A stretch of DNA of 32,254 bases from Oscillospiraceae bacterium (GCA_015066105.1 SVOY01000021.1:1-32254), one strand, 5' to 3'. Shown: positions 6,940 through 19,400, numbered from the stretch's first letter. The notes: generated by a model from the sequence alone, not told the origin. Made by a program: numbers and translations.

Positions 6940-7683
6940 ATGCCCGCATATAAAAGACCGTCATCACTTATGCCTATGACAACGGGCTATTGTCCCGGCT
7001 GTCTTCACGCTCTTGCAACAAGGCTTGTTGCAGACGTAATTGATGAGCTTAACCGGAAGGACAACGCAATCAACGTTGTTTCCGTAGGCTGTTCGGCTCT
7101 TAACCTTTACTCCTGGGCAGGCGACGTAATCGGATCCGCCCACGGACGCGCCCCCGCAGTTGCAACCGGCGTAAAAAGAAGTATGCCCGACCGTCTTGTT
7201 TTCACCTATCAGGGCGACGGAGACCTTGCCGCCATCGGCCTTGCAGAAATTATGTCTGCGGCAAACAGAGGCGAAAACTTTACAGTTATTTTTGCAAACA
7301 ACCAGACCTACGGTATGACAGGCGGCCAGATGGCTCCCACAACACTTATCGGTCAGAAATCAACCACAACACGCTTCGGCCGTGATGCCGAAACAACGGG
7401 CTATCCCATGCAGATGTGTGAGCTTATTTCTGTTTTGAAGGCTCCCGTTTTTGTTGCAAGATATGCACTCAATTCACCCAAGGGTGTTATGGATGCAAAA
7501 AAGGGTATAAAGAAGGCCTTTGAGCTTCAGCTTGCAGGTAAGGGCTTCACCTTTATCGAGCTTCTTACAAACTGTCCCACAAACTGGGGTATGAATCCTC
7601 TTGATACTCTTGATTATATGAACACAAACACCATTCCCTACTTCAAGCCGGGAATTTACAAGGATGAGGAGGCTGAAGCATAA
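6940..7683 (+). CDS. vorA: 2-oxoacid:ferredoxin oxidoreductase, beta (TPP) subunit (VorA-like)
   Basis: This 247-residue subunit binds thiamine diphosphate. The Mg-TPP motif is visible as GDGDLAAIGLAEIMSAANR followed by ANNQTYGMTGGQ. The N-terminal GYCPGCLHALATRL carries the CPGC element seen in PorB-type subunits, and SVGCSALNLYSWAGDVIGSA contains the conserved Cys. The start ATG follows an AGGGAGGAG site that overlaps the end of vorB; the intergenic gap is one base. The stop overlaps the vorC start region, so translation is likely coupled. It forms the catalytic core with VorB and is cytosolic. Confidence 0.9.
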   Translation: MPAYKRPSSLMPMTTGYCPGCLHALATRLVADVIDELNRKDNAINVVSVGCSALNLYSWAGDVIGSAHGRAPAVATGVKRSMPDRLVFTYQGDGDLAAIGLAEIMSAANRGENFTVIFANNQTYGMTGGQMAPTTLIGQKSTTTRFGRDAETTGYPMQMCELISVLKAPVFVARYALNSPKGVMDAKKGIKKAFELQLAGKGFTFIELLTNCPTNWGMNPLDTLDYMNTNTIPYFKPGIYKDEEAEA

Positions 7684-8228
7684 TGAAAAAATCATTTGTA
7701 TTTTCAGGCTCAGGCGGACAGGGCATTATGTCAGCAGGTATAATGCTTGCCCACGCAGCCATTGATATGGAAAAGCACGCAACCTTCCTCCCCGAATACG
7801 GTCCCGAGCAGCGCGGCGGCAGTGCAAAGTGCACCGTTATCGTAAGCGACGGCGAAATTGTTTCACCGCTTACAAAAAAGTGCGACAACTTTGTTGCCAT
7901 GAACGAGCAGGCCTATAACAAGTTCAAGGATGACGTAAAAGAGGGCGGCACAATGGTTATCAACTCAAGCCGTGTTACGTCAGAAATTGACAGAGCTGAC
8001 GTTAAGGTGATCAGCGTGCCCGTTGACGATATCGCTCTTGAGGTTGGTAACATCAAGGTTGCAAATATCGTTATCATCGGTGCCCTCATCGGTGCAACCG
8101 AAATTGTAAGCAAGGATGTTTTCGTAGCCTCACTTGAAGCAAAGTTCAAGGAAAAGAAGCCCGAAATTCTTCAGATGAATCTTCTTGCTCTTGAAAAGGG
8201 CATTGAATTCGGCAAGCAGGCTAAATAA
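7683..8228 (+). CDS. vorC: 2-oxoacid:ferredoxin oxidoreductase, gamma subunit (VorC-like)
   Basis: This 181-residue protein has the hallmark FSGSGGQGIMSAGIMLA at its N-terminus and the family motif LPEYGPEQRGGSAKCTVIVSD at about 38-58. In PFOR-like enzymes the gamma subunit helps CoA binding and complex assembly. The start overlaps the vorA stop by one base (TAATG). The length is usual for a separate gamma subunit. The frame after it contains a small hairpin and then a fifth, small gene, rather than an immediate terminator. Confidence 0.9.
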   Translation: MKKSFVFSGSGGQGIMSAGIMLAHAAIDMEKHATFLPEYGPEQRGGSAKCTVIVSDGEIVSPLTKKCDNFVAMNEQAYNKFKDDVKEGGTMVINSSRVTSEIDRADVKVISVPVDDIALEVGNIKVANIVIIGALIGATEIVSKDVFVASLEAKFKEKKPEILQMNLLALEKGIEFGKQAK

Positions 8229-8239
8229 CAGTAATCAGA

Positions 8240-8262
8240 GCACCGTCGGTGCCCTACATAAA
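8240..8262. repeat. Hairpin with CCTACATAAA flank
   Basis: GCACCG (8240-8245) and CGGTGC (8247-8252) are separated by one base and followed by CCTACATAAAC, like the unit at 448-469. The same stem sequence recurs in the terminator after the next gene. It may partly terminate or stabilise the vor transcript. Confidence 0.5.
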
Positions 8263-8288
8263 CAATTATTTAAAAGGAGATAAAAACA

Positions 8289-8510
8289 ATGTCAAAGTAT
8301 TCATTCGACACAAAATTCAGCGTACTTATGAAGGACCCTCAGGTTATGGAAATCGTTAACGATCTCTGCCCTGAAATTATGAACCACCCCATGAAGAACC
8401 TCGCTCTCACAATGGGCTTCACACCTAATATGGGTATGGTAGTTCTTTCAAAGATTTACTCAAAGGAAAAGATTGAGGAATTCAGACAGAGACTCGAAGC
8501 TATTGAATAA
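8289..8510 (+). CDS. Small conserved-looking protein downstream of vor
   Basis: This 73-residue, helix-rich protein (core KFSVLMKDPQVMEIVNDLCP then MNHPMKNLALTMGF) resembles, by pattern, a short C-terminal domain that clostridial enzymes such as glycosidases and esterases often carry: hydrophobic, 'L..dP....i...lPe....p....a..m'. Here it stands alone. It has a good site (AAAAGGAGAT, 8273-8282) and its own following terminator, and lies 60 bases after vorC, so it is probably co-transcribed with the oxidoreductase. No catalytic or metal motif is visible. A role as a small accessory or assembly partner is inference only. Confidence 0.7.
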   Translation: MSKYSFDTKFSVLMKDPQVMEIVNDLCPEIMNHPMKNLALTMGFTPNMGMVVLSKIYSKEKIEEFRQRLEAIE

Positions 8511-8532
8511 TAACATTCAGCAGTCAGCAGGA

Positions 8533-8559
8533 CGCACCGATTTATCGGTGCGTTTTTTT
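8533..8559 (+). terminator. Terminator of the vor operon
   Basis: CGCACCGAT (8533-8541) and ATCGGTGCG (8544-8552) form a tight GC-rich stem followed by seven T. It ends 49 bases after the 73-residue gene. Confidence 0.9.
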
Positions 8560-8577
8560 CATTCTGAGAAAAAAGTA

Positions 8578-8606
8578 TTGACAATAGGTGACACAAATGC
8601 TAAAAT
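8578..8606 (+). promoter_or_regulatory. Promoter of the metallophosphoesterase gene
   Basis: TTGACA (8578-8583), 17-base spacer, TAAAAT (8601-8606) with TGC before it (extended -10). AAAGGGGGAG (8621-8630) provides the ribosome binding site. Confidence 0.75.
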
Positions 8607-8636
8607 TGTTGCGAGAAAATAAAGGGGGAGTATCCT

Positions 8637-10322
8637 ATGAAAAAATTATTATCAGTTTTACTTGCGGCTCTTATGCTTTTTGGCCTTTGCAGTGTTGCCG
8701 CTTCTGCCGCTGAGGGTGACGTGCTTACAATCACCGTTGCAAACGACACCCATTACAACAGCATTGACTCCTGCGGCAAGTCAAACAGCATAAGCGAGGA
8801 TTTTGCACACGTTAACTCTGCCGGCAGACTTTATTACGAGGCAGATGCTGTATTCAAGGCTTTTCTTAAGGAAGCCGCAGCAAACGAGAGTCAGTATCTT
8901 TTCCTTGTGGGTGACATTACGGAAACGGGCACTGCCGTTCAGGTGAGTGAGGTTGTCGCTCTGCTTAAGGAATTTGAAGCCACAACGGGCAAAAAGGTTT
9001 TTGTTGTTCCCGGTAACCACGATGTTCTTTATAACACCAAGCAGCAGTTTATGGCTGACTATGCCGAATTCGGCTACAGCGAGGCCCTTGAGGTTGATAC
9101 AAAGTCCGCTTCTTATGTGGTTGACCTTGACGGTGAATACCGCCTTATTGCAATTGATGCAACAACTTGCGGCACAGGCGCTCACAGCGTTTACGAAGAA
9201 AGACTTCAGTGGATTGCCGCTCAGGGCGAAAAGGCAAAGGCAGACGGCAAAAAGCTTATTGCCATGCACCACCAGAACTTCCTTGAGCATATGATTCTTT
9301 CGGGCATTGTTCAGCCCAACGGTGTTGTAACGGCAAAAAACGAGGCCGCTGTTGAGGTTTACGCCGAGGCCGGCATCAAATATGTTTTCACGGGCCACAC
9401 CCACGACCACGATATCGCCTCTGTAACAGCCTCTGACGGCACCGTTATTTATGATGCGGTTACGGGCTCACTCGGCGGCTACGGCACACCCTACAGAGTT
9501 GTAGCCTTCGGCGACGAGGTTAAATTTGAAACAAGACGCATTGAAAAAATTGATGTAGCCGACCTTCCCGCAGGCATCAGCGCAAATGCAGTTGCCCTTG
9601 CAGAAAGCAACTTCACCGAATATCAGAAGACCGTTACCGACCTCAGCTACGCAATTACCTTCAATCACTATACAAAGGCAAGCACCCTCAAAAGCCTTCT
9701 CAAGCTTGAGGATGCCGAAATGAATGCTATCCTTGATAAGGTGGGCGACAGACTCAACTATGCTCTCAATATGCCCTTTGAAAAGGAAAACGAAGCAGTT
9801 GAGGGCGAAAGCATTGAAGCTATCGTTGAAAAGTACAGCACCACAATTCCCGATACGGATTACGAAAATATGATTGACCTTGCCGTTACGCTTTATCAGG
9901 CACACAACTACGGCAATGAAAGCTATCCCGCATATTCCGACGAGGTTATCCTTGCAACAAGAGGTCTTGCGGCTGTTATCGGCTATGCTCTAAGTGAGGT
10001 AAGTGCAGAGGAATACGCAAAGGTGCTTTCCTTCCTTACAGGTCTTCTCGGTGTGGAAATTCCCGTTGATTTCCTTTATTATGCAGGTGACGGCGTAAAA
10101 CGCTTTGAGGGTGCGGAAATTTTTGTAACAACCGCAATTCTTCCCCTTGTGGCAGATTTTACAACCGACAAGGCTCCCGATGACTGCAACGCAGTTCTCC
10201 CCGGCTATGAGGAGCTTGTTGAAACACAGAACCGGAGCTTCATAGAAAAGCTTATCAGCTTTTTCAGAATGCTTTACACCGCAATGAGAACCGTTCTTGC
10301 ATTTCTTCCCGAGTGGAAATAA
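8637..10322 (+). CDS. Secreted metallophosphoesterase
   Basis: This 561-residue exported protein has an N-terminal signal peptide (MKKLLSVLLAALMLFGL, cleavage probably after ASA at about residue 24). Calcineurin-like phosphoesterase motifs follow in order: NDTHY (Asp37, His39), GDITETG (92-98), GNHD (126-129), HH (211-212) and GHTHDHD (253-259). Together these supply the binuclear metal site. The C-terminal ~270 residues are a mostly helical domain I do not recognise, ending in an amphipathic FFRMLYTAMRTVLAFLPEW that could touch the membrane. The substrate (phosphodiester, nucleotide or lipid phosphate) cannot be read from sequence. It is flanked by its own promoter and a strong terminator, so it is monocistronic. 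Confidence 0.85.
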   Translation: MKKLLSVLLAALMLFGLCSVAASAAEGDVLTITVANDTHYNSIDSCGKSNSISEDFAHVNSAGRLYYEADAVFKAFLKEAAANESQYLFLVGDITETGTAVQVSEVVALLKEFEATTGKKVFVVPGNHDVLYNTKQQFMADYAEFGYSEALEVDTKSASYVVDLDGEYRLIAIDATTCGTGAHSVYEERLQWIAAQGEKAKADGKKLIAMHHQNFLEHMILSGIVQPNGVVTAKNEAAVEVYAEAGIKYVFTGHTHDHDIASVTASDGTVIYDAVTGSLGGYGTPYRVVAFGDEVKFETRRIEKIDVADLPAGISANAVALAESNFTEYQKTVTDLSYAITFNHYTKASTLKSLLKLEDAEMNAILDKVGDRLNYALNMPFEKENEAVEGESIEAIVEKYSTTIPDTDYENMIDLAVTLYQAHNYGNESYPAYSDEVILATRGLAAVIGYALSEVSAEEYAKVLSFLTGLLGVEIPVDFLYYAGDGVKRFEGAEIFVTTAILPLVADFTTDKAPDDCNAVLPGYEELVETQNRSFIEKLISFFRMLYTAMRTVLAFLPEWK

Positions 10323-10337
10323 TTTTTCACGAATCTT

Positions 10338-10643
10338 AAAAGGGGCTGTATAACGCCGACACCACGTAAGGCAGTATTTCTTTAAAAAGCGAAATAACTT
10401 CACAATAATGCGTTAAAAATCACCGATATGCGTCAGCATTATCGGTGATTTTTGTCTTTTCTTGCAAAGCTATTTCGCATTTTAAAGTGCTTCGCAGTTT
10501 CGTAAGAACTGAAAATTTCTTGTATTGAAGCCACAAAACGCAGCAAGGCTGTCGCCTTGCGAGGCTTTTGGCAAAAATACGGGGAATTTTGTTCGAGAAA
10601 CAAATACTGCCTTACGGAGTGTCGGCGAAACAGCTCCCTTTTT
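10338..10643. repeat. Nested inverted-repeat element (MITE-like)
   Basis: Left arm 10338-10379 and right arm 10602-10643 are imperfect inverted repeats of about 42 bases. Exact blocks are CGCCGACAC/GTGTCGGCG (10354-10362, 10619-10627) and CGTAAGGCAGTATTT/AAATACTGCCTTACG (10365-10379, 10602-10616). Nested inside are GCGAAATA/TATTTCGC (10389-10396, 10471-10478), the terminator stem, and GCAAGGC/GCCTTGC (10543-10549, 10554-10560). No open reading frame of note lies inside. The right end (AACAGC, CCC, TTTTTTATC, 10629-10647) is nearly the same as the end of another repeat at 20235-20252. No clear target-site duplication is seen. Confidence 0.65.
10415..10455 (+). terminator. Terminator after the metallophosphoesterase gene
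   Basis: AAAAATCACCGATA (10415-10428) and TATCGGTGATTTTT (10440-10453) form a 14-bp stem with an 11-base loop and a run of T. It is nested within the larger inverted-repeat element. Confidence 0.8.
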
Positions 10644-10682
10644 TATCGTTTTCTTCTGCCTTTAATTTTAATAAATATCCAC

Positions 10683-10711
10683 TTGATTATTTTACCGAAT
10701 ACTTATATAAT
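10683..10711 (+). promoter_or_regulatory. Promoter of the M28 peptidase gene
   Basis: TTGATT (10683-10688), 17-base spacer, TATAAT (10706-10711). It lies 40 bases outside the inverted-repeat element. Confidence 0.7.
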
Positions 10712-10748
10712 AATATCCGTAAAAATTCATATAAAAGGAGAAAATGTA

Positions 10749-11987
10749 ATGGATTACCTCAAGACCAAAGAAAAAGCAAAAACCGACCTTAAAATTCTCA
10801 GCGATTTTGCAGTTGACAGCATTAAGCATATCTGCGGCACCTTCGGTCCCCGTCCCTGCGGTGAGGAGAGCGAAAGAAAGGCACTTGAGTATATGTACGA
10901 CCAGCTCAAGCCCTACGCAGACAAGGTGTGGATTGAAAACTTTAAGTGTCACCCCGATGCCTTTATGTCCTTTGTTCCCGTTGCGGGTGCGTGCTGTGCT
11001 GCAGCCACGGCCACAAACCTTATTGCTTCCAAAAAGTGCAGAAAGGCCGCCCTTGCTTCACTTGCCGCCCTCGGTACGGGCGTTGCAGGCCTTGTGGGTG
11101 AGTTCCTTTTCTATAAGCAGCCCCTTGACCCCTTCTTCAAGGAGAAGGAGAGCGGCAACGTAATTGCCGTCAGAAAGGCAAGCGGTGAAACAAAGCGCAG
11201 AATTATCCTTTCGGGTCACATTGACTCCGCACCGGAATGGACTTATACATACAAGCTCGGCTCACACGGCGCAATTTATGTTGCAGTGCCTGCTATTCTC
11301 GGCCTTGCTTACACTGCCGCAACTGCAGTTGTAAATCTCAGAAGCAAGAACCCCTGCCTTAAAAATAAAATGAACAAGGCTCAGCTTGCCTTCCTTCCCG
11401 CTTATGCAGGACTCTTTGCCTTCACAAACGGCAAGAGATATGTTGACGGCGCAAACGATGACCTTACAGGCTGTTATGTAAGTGCCGCAGTTATGAAATA
11501 TCTTGCAGATAACGATATCCGCTTTGAGAATACAGAGGTTATCTGTATGCCTGCAGGCGGTGAGGAGTGCGGTCTTCGCGGCTCAAAGGCCTTTTTTGCC
11601 GCTCACCCCGAAATGAAGAACGACGGCGTTGAAACCGTATTCATCAGCTTCGATACAATACGTGATGCTGATTATATGATGATTTACGAAAAGGATATGA
11701 CCGGTATGGTCAAGAATGATAAGAGAGTCTGCGACCTTCTTAAGAATGCCGCCGCAAAGTGCGGACTTGATGTGCCCGTAGGTGCAATTCCTCTCGGCTC
11801 AACTGATGCCGCCGCCGCTTCAGAGGCCGGCATTGCCGCCGCATCCTTTGTTGCAATGGACCCCGCCCCCGCACAGTATTATCACACAAGACTCGACACA
11901 GCCGATATCCTTATTCCCGAAACAATCGAAAAGGTAATCGATATTGCTCTGCAGACCGTATTTGATTTTGACGAAGCAGGAATTTAA
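10749..11987 (+). CDS. M28-family metallopeptidase with internal membrane segments
   Basis: This 412-residue protein starts at ATG 10749, 10 bases after AAAAGGAG; the frame is open upstream, but that part runs through the promoter. Zinc aminopeptidase motifs are present: SGHIDSAP (155-162; His157 and Asp159), GANDDLTGC (234-242, bridging Asp), GGEECGLRGS (270-279, general-base Glu272/Glu273), Asp302, and YYHTRLDT (377-384, His379). Two hydrophobic stretches (about 73-122) precede the first metal motif, and two more (about 175-196 and 211-225) fall between the first and second. The enzyme is therefore probably membrane-bound, with the catalytic core interrupted by transmembrane helices. There is no signal peptide. 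Likely role: amino-terminal peptide cleavage; substrate unknown. Confidence 0.8.
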   Translation: MDYLKTKEKAKTDLKILSDFAVDSIKHICGTFGPRPCGEESERKALEYMYDQLKPYADKVWIENFKCHPDAFMSFVPVAGACCAAATATNLIASKKCRKAALASLAALGTGVAGLVGEFLFYKQPLDPFFKEKESGNVIAVRKASGETKRRIILSGHIDSAPEWTYTYKLGSHGAIYVAVPAILGLAYTAATAVVNLRSKNPCLKNKMNKAQLAFLPAYAGLFAFTNGKRYVDGANDDLTGCYVSAAVMKYLADNDIRFENTEVICMPAGGEECGLRGSKAFFAAHPEMKNDGVETVFISFDTIRDADYMMIYEKDMTGMVKNDKRVCDLLKNAAAKCGLDVPVGAIPLGSTDAAAASEAGIAAASFVAMDPAPAQYYHTRLDTADILIPETIEKVIDIALQTVFDFDEAGI

Positions 11988-12049
11988 GTGCCCGTTGGGC
12001 ACAATGCAGAATGCAGAGTGCAGAATGAAGCCGCCTTTGGGCGGCTTTT
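11988..12049 (+). terminator. Hairpins and terminator after the M28 gene
   Basis: GTGCCC-GTT-GGGCAC (11988-12002) directly follows the stop codon. A short AATGCAGA-type tandem array follows (about 12002-12027). Then AAGCCGCC (12028-12035) and GGCGGCTT (12040-12047), with a T run, form the main terminator. Confidence 0.75.
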
Positions 12050-12280
12050 GCTTATCAATCTATATTTACAAATCGCACACTGCTCCGTGTGTTTGGTAGG
12101 CTGAAAACTACATAAAACGAAAATCAACCCCACCCGAGCTTTTAAATTCAGGTGGGGTAAAATTCTGCCTTTTTTATAATATCAGGGGAGTATAATATGC
12201 AATAAAAGAACAAACACCGCCTTTTCATCAAAAAAAGCGATGTTTTTCTGATAAATATCAATCTTTTAATAAAAAACCAC
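12050..12280. other. Non-coding gap upstream of rpoB
   Basis: No gene is seen. It contains ACCCCACC/GGTGGGGT (12127-12134, 12151-12158) around an AT-rich loop, a CTACATAAAA stretch (12107-12116) recalling the repeat flank at 448-469, and AT-rich DNA leading to the rpoB promoter. No tRNA or ribosomal-protein remnant is recognisable. Confidence 0.5.
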
Positions 12281-12310
12281 TTGACATAGCAATGCCAAGT
12301 GTGATACAAT
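12281..12310 (+). promoter_or_regulatory. rpoBC promoter
   Basis: TTGACA (12281-12286), 18-base spacer, TACAAT (12305-12310) preceded by TGA (extended -10). An inverted repeat, CACTTGACAT/ATGCCAAGTG (12279-12288, 12293-12302, one mismatch), covers the -35 and spacer and may be an operator. Confidence 0.8.
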
Positions 12311-12495
12311 CTCAAAGCTTATAATGGAAAATTATGTGTGGAAGTATTTTTTCTTTTCTTCCTTGATTGCATATTACCATTAAAACAAAAAAATGTCAAG
12401 ACATTTTTTGAAATTCATTTTCTGCTTCTGAAGGAGCAGGGGAAACAGACCAATGCCCCGAGAGGGTAAATAATAAAGATATGGAGTGAAAGCCA
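12311..12495 (+). promoter_or_regulatory. Structured ~180-base rpoB leader
   Basis: A hairpin of AAAAAATGTC (12388-12397) and GACATTTTTT (12400-12409) with a U-rich 3' arm looks terminator-like. CTGCT/AGCAG (about 12421-12438) and GCCCC-GAGA-GGGT (about 12454-12467) could form smaller stems before the GGAG ribosome binding site at 12483. The layout could support attenuation, but no known leader family is recognised. Confidence 0.45.
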
Positions 12496-16314
<3,819 letters not shown>

Positions 16315-16319
16315 TTGCT

Positions 16320-16352
16320 TTTGCCGCGGGGAGTAATCCCTGTGGCGGCAAA
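16320..16352 (+). other. Hairpin in the rpoB-rpoC spacer
   Basis: TTTGCCGC (16320-16327) pairs with GCGGCAAA (16345-16352), with an inner GGGA/TCCC pair. TACTGTT follows rather than a U-tract, so it may be an mRNA processing or stability element rather than a full terminator. Confidence 0.5.
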
Positions 16353-16408
16353 TACTGTTACAATATACGGAAAGTAAGATTAAACAGGAAAGGGCTGACT
16401 TACACTAT

Positions 16409-19400
16409 ATGGAAAATATTTCATTCGAATCAATTAAAATAGGTCTGGCTTCACCTGAAAAGATCAGAGAATGGTCTTACGGTGAGGTAACAAAGCCTGA
16501 AACTATAAACTACAGAACACTTAAGCCTGAAAAGGACGGTCTTTTCTGCGAAAGGATTTTCGGACCCCTCAAGGACTGGGAATGCTTCTGCGGTAAGTAT
16601 AAGAGAATCCGCCACAAGGGCAAGATTTGTGACAAGTGCGGTGTTGAAATCACAAAGGCAAAGGTACGCCGTGAGCGTATGGGCCACATTGAGCTTGCAA
16701 CTCCCGTTTCTCACATCTGGTATTTCAAGGGTATCCCCTCAAGAATGGGTCTCATTCTTGATATTTCTCCCAAGGAGCTTGAAAGAGTTCTTTACTTCTC
16801 AGCTTACGTTGTTATCAACCCCGGTACAATTACCGATAAGGATATCGATAAGGGTACGGTTATTACAGAAAAGCGTTACGAGGAGCTTAAGGAGTACTAC
16901 TATAACGACACTGAATTCAAGGTAGGTATGGGTGCAGAGGCTATCAAGGAGCTTCTTTCACAGATTGACCTTGAGGAGCTTAACGCTCAGCTTCGTGAGG
17001 AGCTTGCAACTGCAAGCGGACAGAAAAAGGCAAGAATTCTCAAGCGTCTTGAGGTTGTTGAAGCATTCAAGGCTTCGGGCAACAGACCTGAGTGGATGAT
17101 TCTTGACGTTGTTCCCGTTATTCCTCCCGATATCCGTCCTATGGTACAGCTTGACGGCGGACGCTTTGCAACAAGCGACCTTAACGACCTTTACCGCCGT
17201 GTTATCAACAGAAACAACCGTCTCAAGAAGCTCCTTGAGCTCGGTGCTCCCAATATTATCATCAGAAACGAAAAGAGAATGCTTCAGGAGGCTGTTGACG
17301 CACTTATCGACAACGGCAGAAGAGGCAGACCCGTTACCGGCCCCAACAACAGACCCCTCAAGAGCCTTTCAGATATGCTCAAGGGTAAGCAGGGACGCTT
17401 CCGTCAGAACCTTCTCGGTAAGCGTGTTGACTACTCAGGCCGTTCGGTTATCGTTGTCGGTCCCGCTCTTAAGATTTATCAGTGCGGTCTTCCCAAGGAA
17501 ATGGCACTCGAGCTGTTTAAGCCCTTCGTTATGAAGAGACTTGTTGAAACAGGTGTTGCTCCCCACATCAAGACTGCAAGAAAAACTGTTGACAGACAGG
17601 AAAAGTGCGTATGGGATGCTCTTGAGGTTGTAATCAAGGACCACCCCGTTATGCTTAACCGTGCTCCCACACTTCACCGTCTCGGTATTCAGGCATTCGA
17701 GCCCGTGCTCGTTGAGGGTAAGGCTATCAAGCTTCATCCCCTTGTATGTACCGCCTTCAACGCCGACTTTGACGGTGACCAGATGGCTGTTCACGTACCC
17801 CTTTCAGCAGAGGCACAGGCTGAGGCACGCTTCCTTATGCTTGCTGCAAACAACCTTCTTAAGCCTTCCGACGGAAAGCCCGTTGCCGTTCCTTCACAGG
17901 ATATGGTTCTCGGCTCATACTATCTTACTCTTGAAATTCCCGGCAGTAAGGGTGAGGGCAAGGTATTCCGTGACGTTGACGAAGCAAGACTTGCTTATGA
18001 CAGCGGCGTAATTGACCTTCATGCAAAAATCAAGGTTCGTATGACCAAGGAAATTGACGGCGAAAAGAAGTCACAGATTATTGAAACAACTCTCGGTAAG
18101 ATTATCTTCAATGACCCGATTCCTCAGGACCTCGGCTTCATTGACAGAACTAACCCCGAAAATATGTTCCGCCTTGAGGTTGAAGGCCTTGTAGGCAAAT
18201 CACTTCTCGGTAAGGTTATTTCAAGATGTATTCAGGTACACGGAACTGCAAAAACCGCTGAGGTGCTTGACAACGTTAAGAATCAGGGCTACAAGTATTC
18301 AACAAAATCAGGTATCACCGTTGCCGTTTGTGATGCAACAATTCCTGCAGCTAAGAAGGAGATTCTTGCTGAAACAGAAAGCCTTGTTGATGAAATCAAC
18401 CGTAAGTATAACAGAGGTCTTCTCAGTAATGAGGACCGTTCAAAGCAGGTTATCAAGGCCTGGGACGTTTGTACAAACCGTGTTGCAGATGCTCTCACCG
18501 GCTCATTTGAAATGACCAACCCCATCTGGATGATGCTTGACTCCGGTGCCCGTGGTTCTAACAGCCAGCTTCGTCAGCTTGCAGGTATGCGTGGTCTTAT
18601 CGCAAACACCGCAGGTAAAACAATCGAGGTTCCCATCAGAGCTAACTACCGTGAAGGTCTTAACGTTCAGGAATACTTCATTTCATCCCGTGGTGCCCGT
18701 AAGGGTCTTGCCGATACGGCTCTTCGTACCGCTGACTCGGGTTACCTTACACGTCGTCTTGTTGACGTTTCTCAGGAGGTTATCATCCGCGAGGAGGATT
18801 GCGGCTGCCACGACGGTCTTGAGGTTTACGATATCATGGACGGTAACCGTATCCTTGAAAGCCTTTCAGAAAGACTTAAGGGTCGTTATCTTCTTGAAAG
18901 CCTTGTTGATGAAGCAACGGGCGAGGTTATTATGTCCAATGAAAAGATGATGACAGAGGCTGATGCCGCAAAGGTTGACGCTTACCTCACTGCAAAGATG
19001 AACAAGGCTCTTGATGAGGGTGTTGATAAGGAAGAGGCTGCAGCTCTGCGCCGCATCAAGATTCGCTCACTTCTCACCTGTGAATCCGACCACGGTGCTT
19101 GTATCAAGTGCTACGGTGCAAACCTTGCAACGGGCCAGGCCGTTACCGTCGGTGAAGCAGTCGGTATTATTGCCGCTCAGTCAATCGGTGAGCCCGGTAC
19201 ACAGCTTACCATGAGAACCTTCCATACCGGTGGTGTTGCATCGGGTGCCGATATCACGCAGGGTCTTCCCCGTGTTGAAGAGCTGTTTGAAGCAAGAAAG
19301 CCCAAGACACTTGCAATGCTTGCAGAAATCGACGGTGTTGTTTCCTTTGAAACAATCAAGAAGAATCCCCACATCGTTGTTACCAATGAGGAAACAGGCG

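Noticed and set aside
8781..9410. Long minus-strand open frame (209 residues) inside the metallophosphoesterase gene
   Set aside because: It is antisense to a gene with clear motifs, has no ribosome binding site or recognisable domain, and arises from the third-position bias of the coding strand.
9468..9905. Minus-strand open frame (145 residues) within the metallophosphoesterase gene
   Set aside because: It is again antisense to a supported gene, with no independent evidence.
12002..12027. AATGCAGA-like tandem units as a CRISPR array
   Set aside because: The units are about 8 bases with no spacers, so it is only a short tandem repeat next to a terminator.
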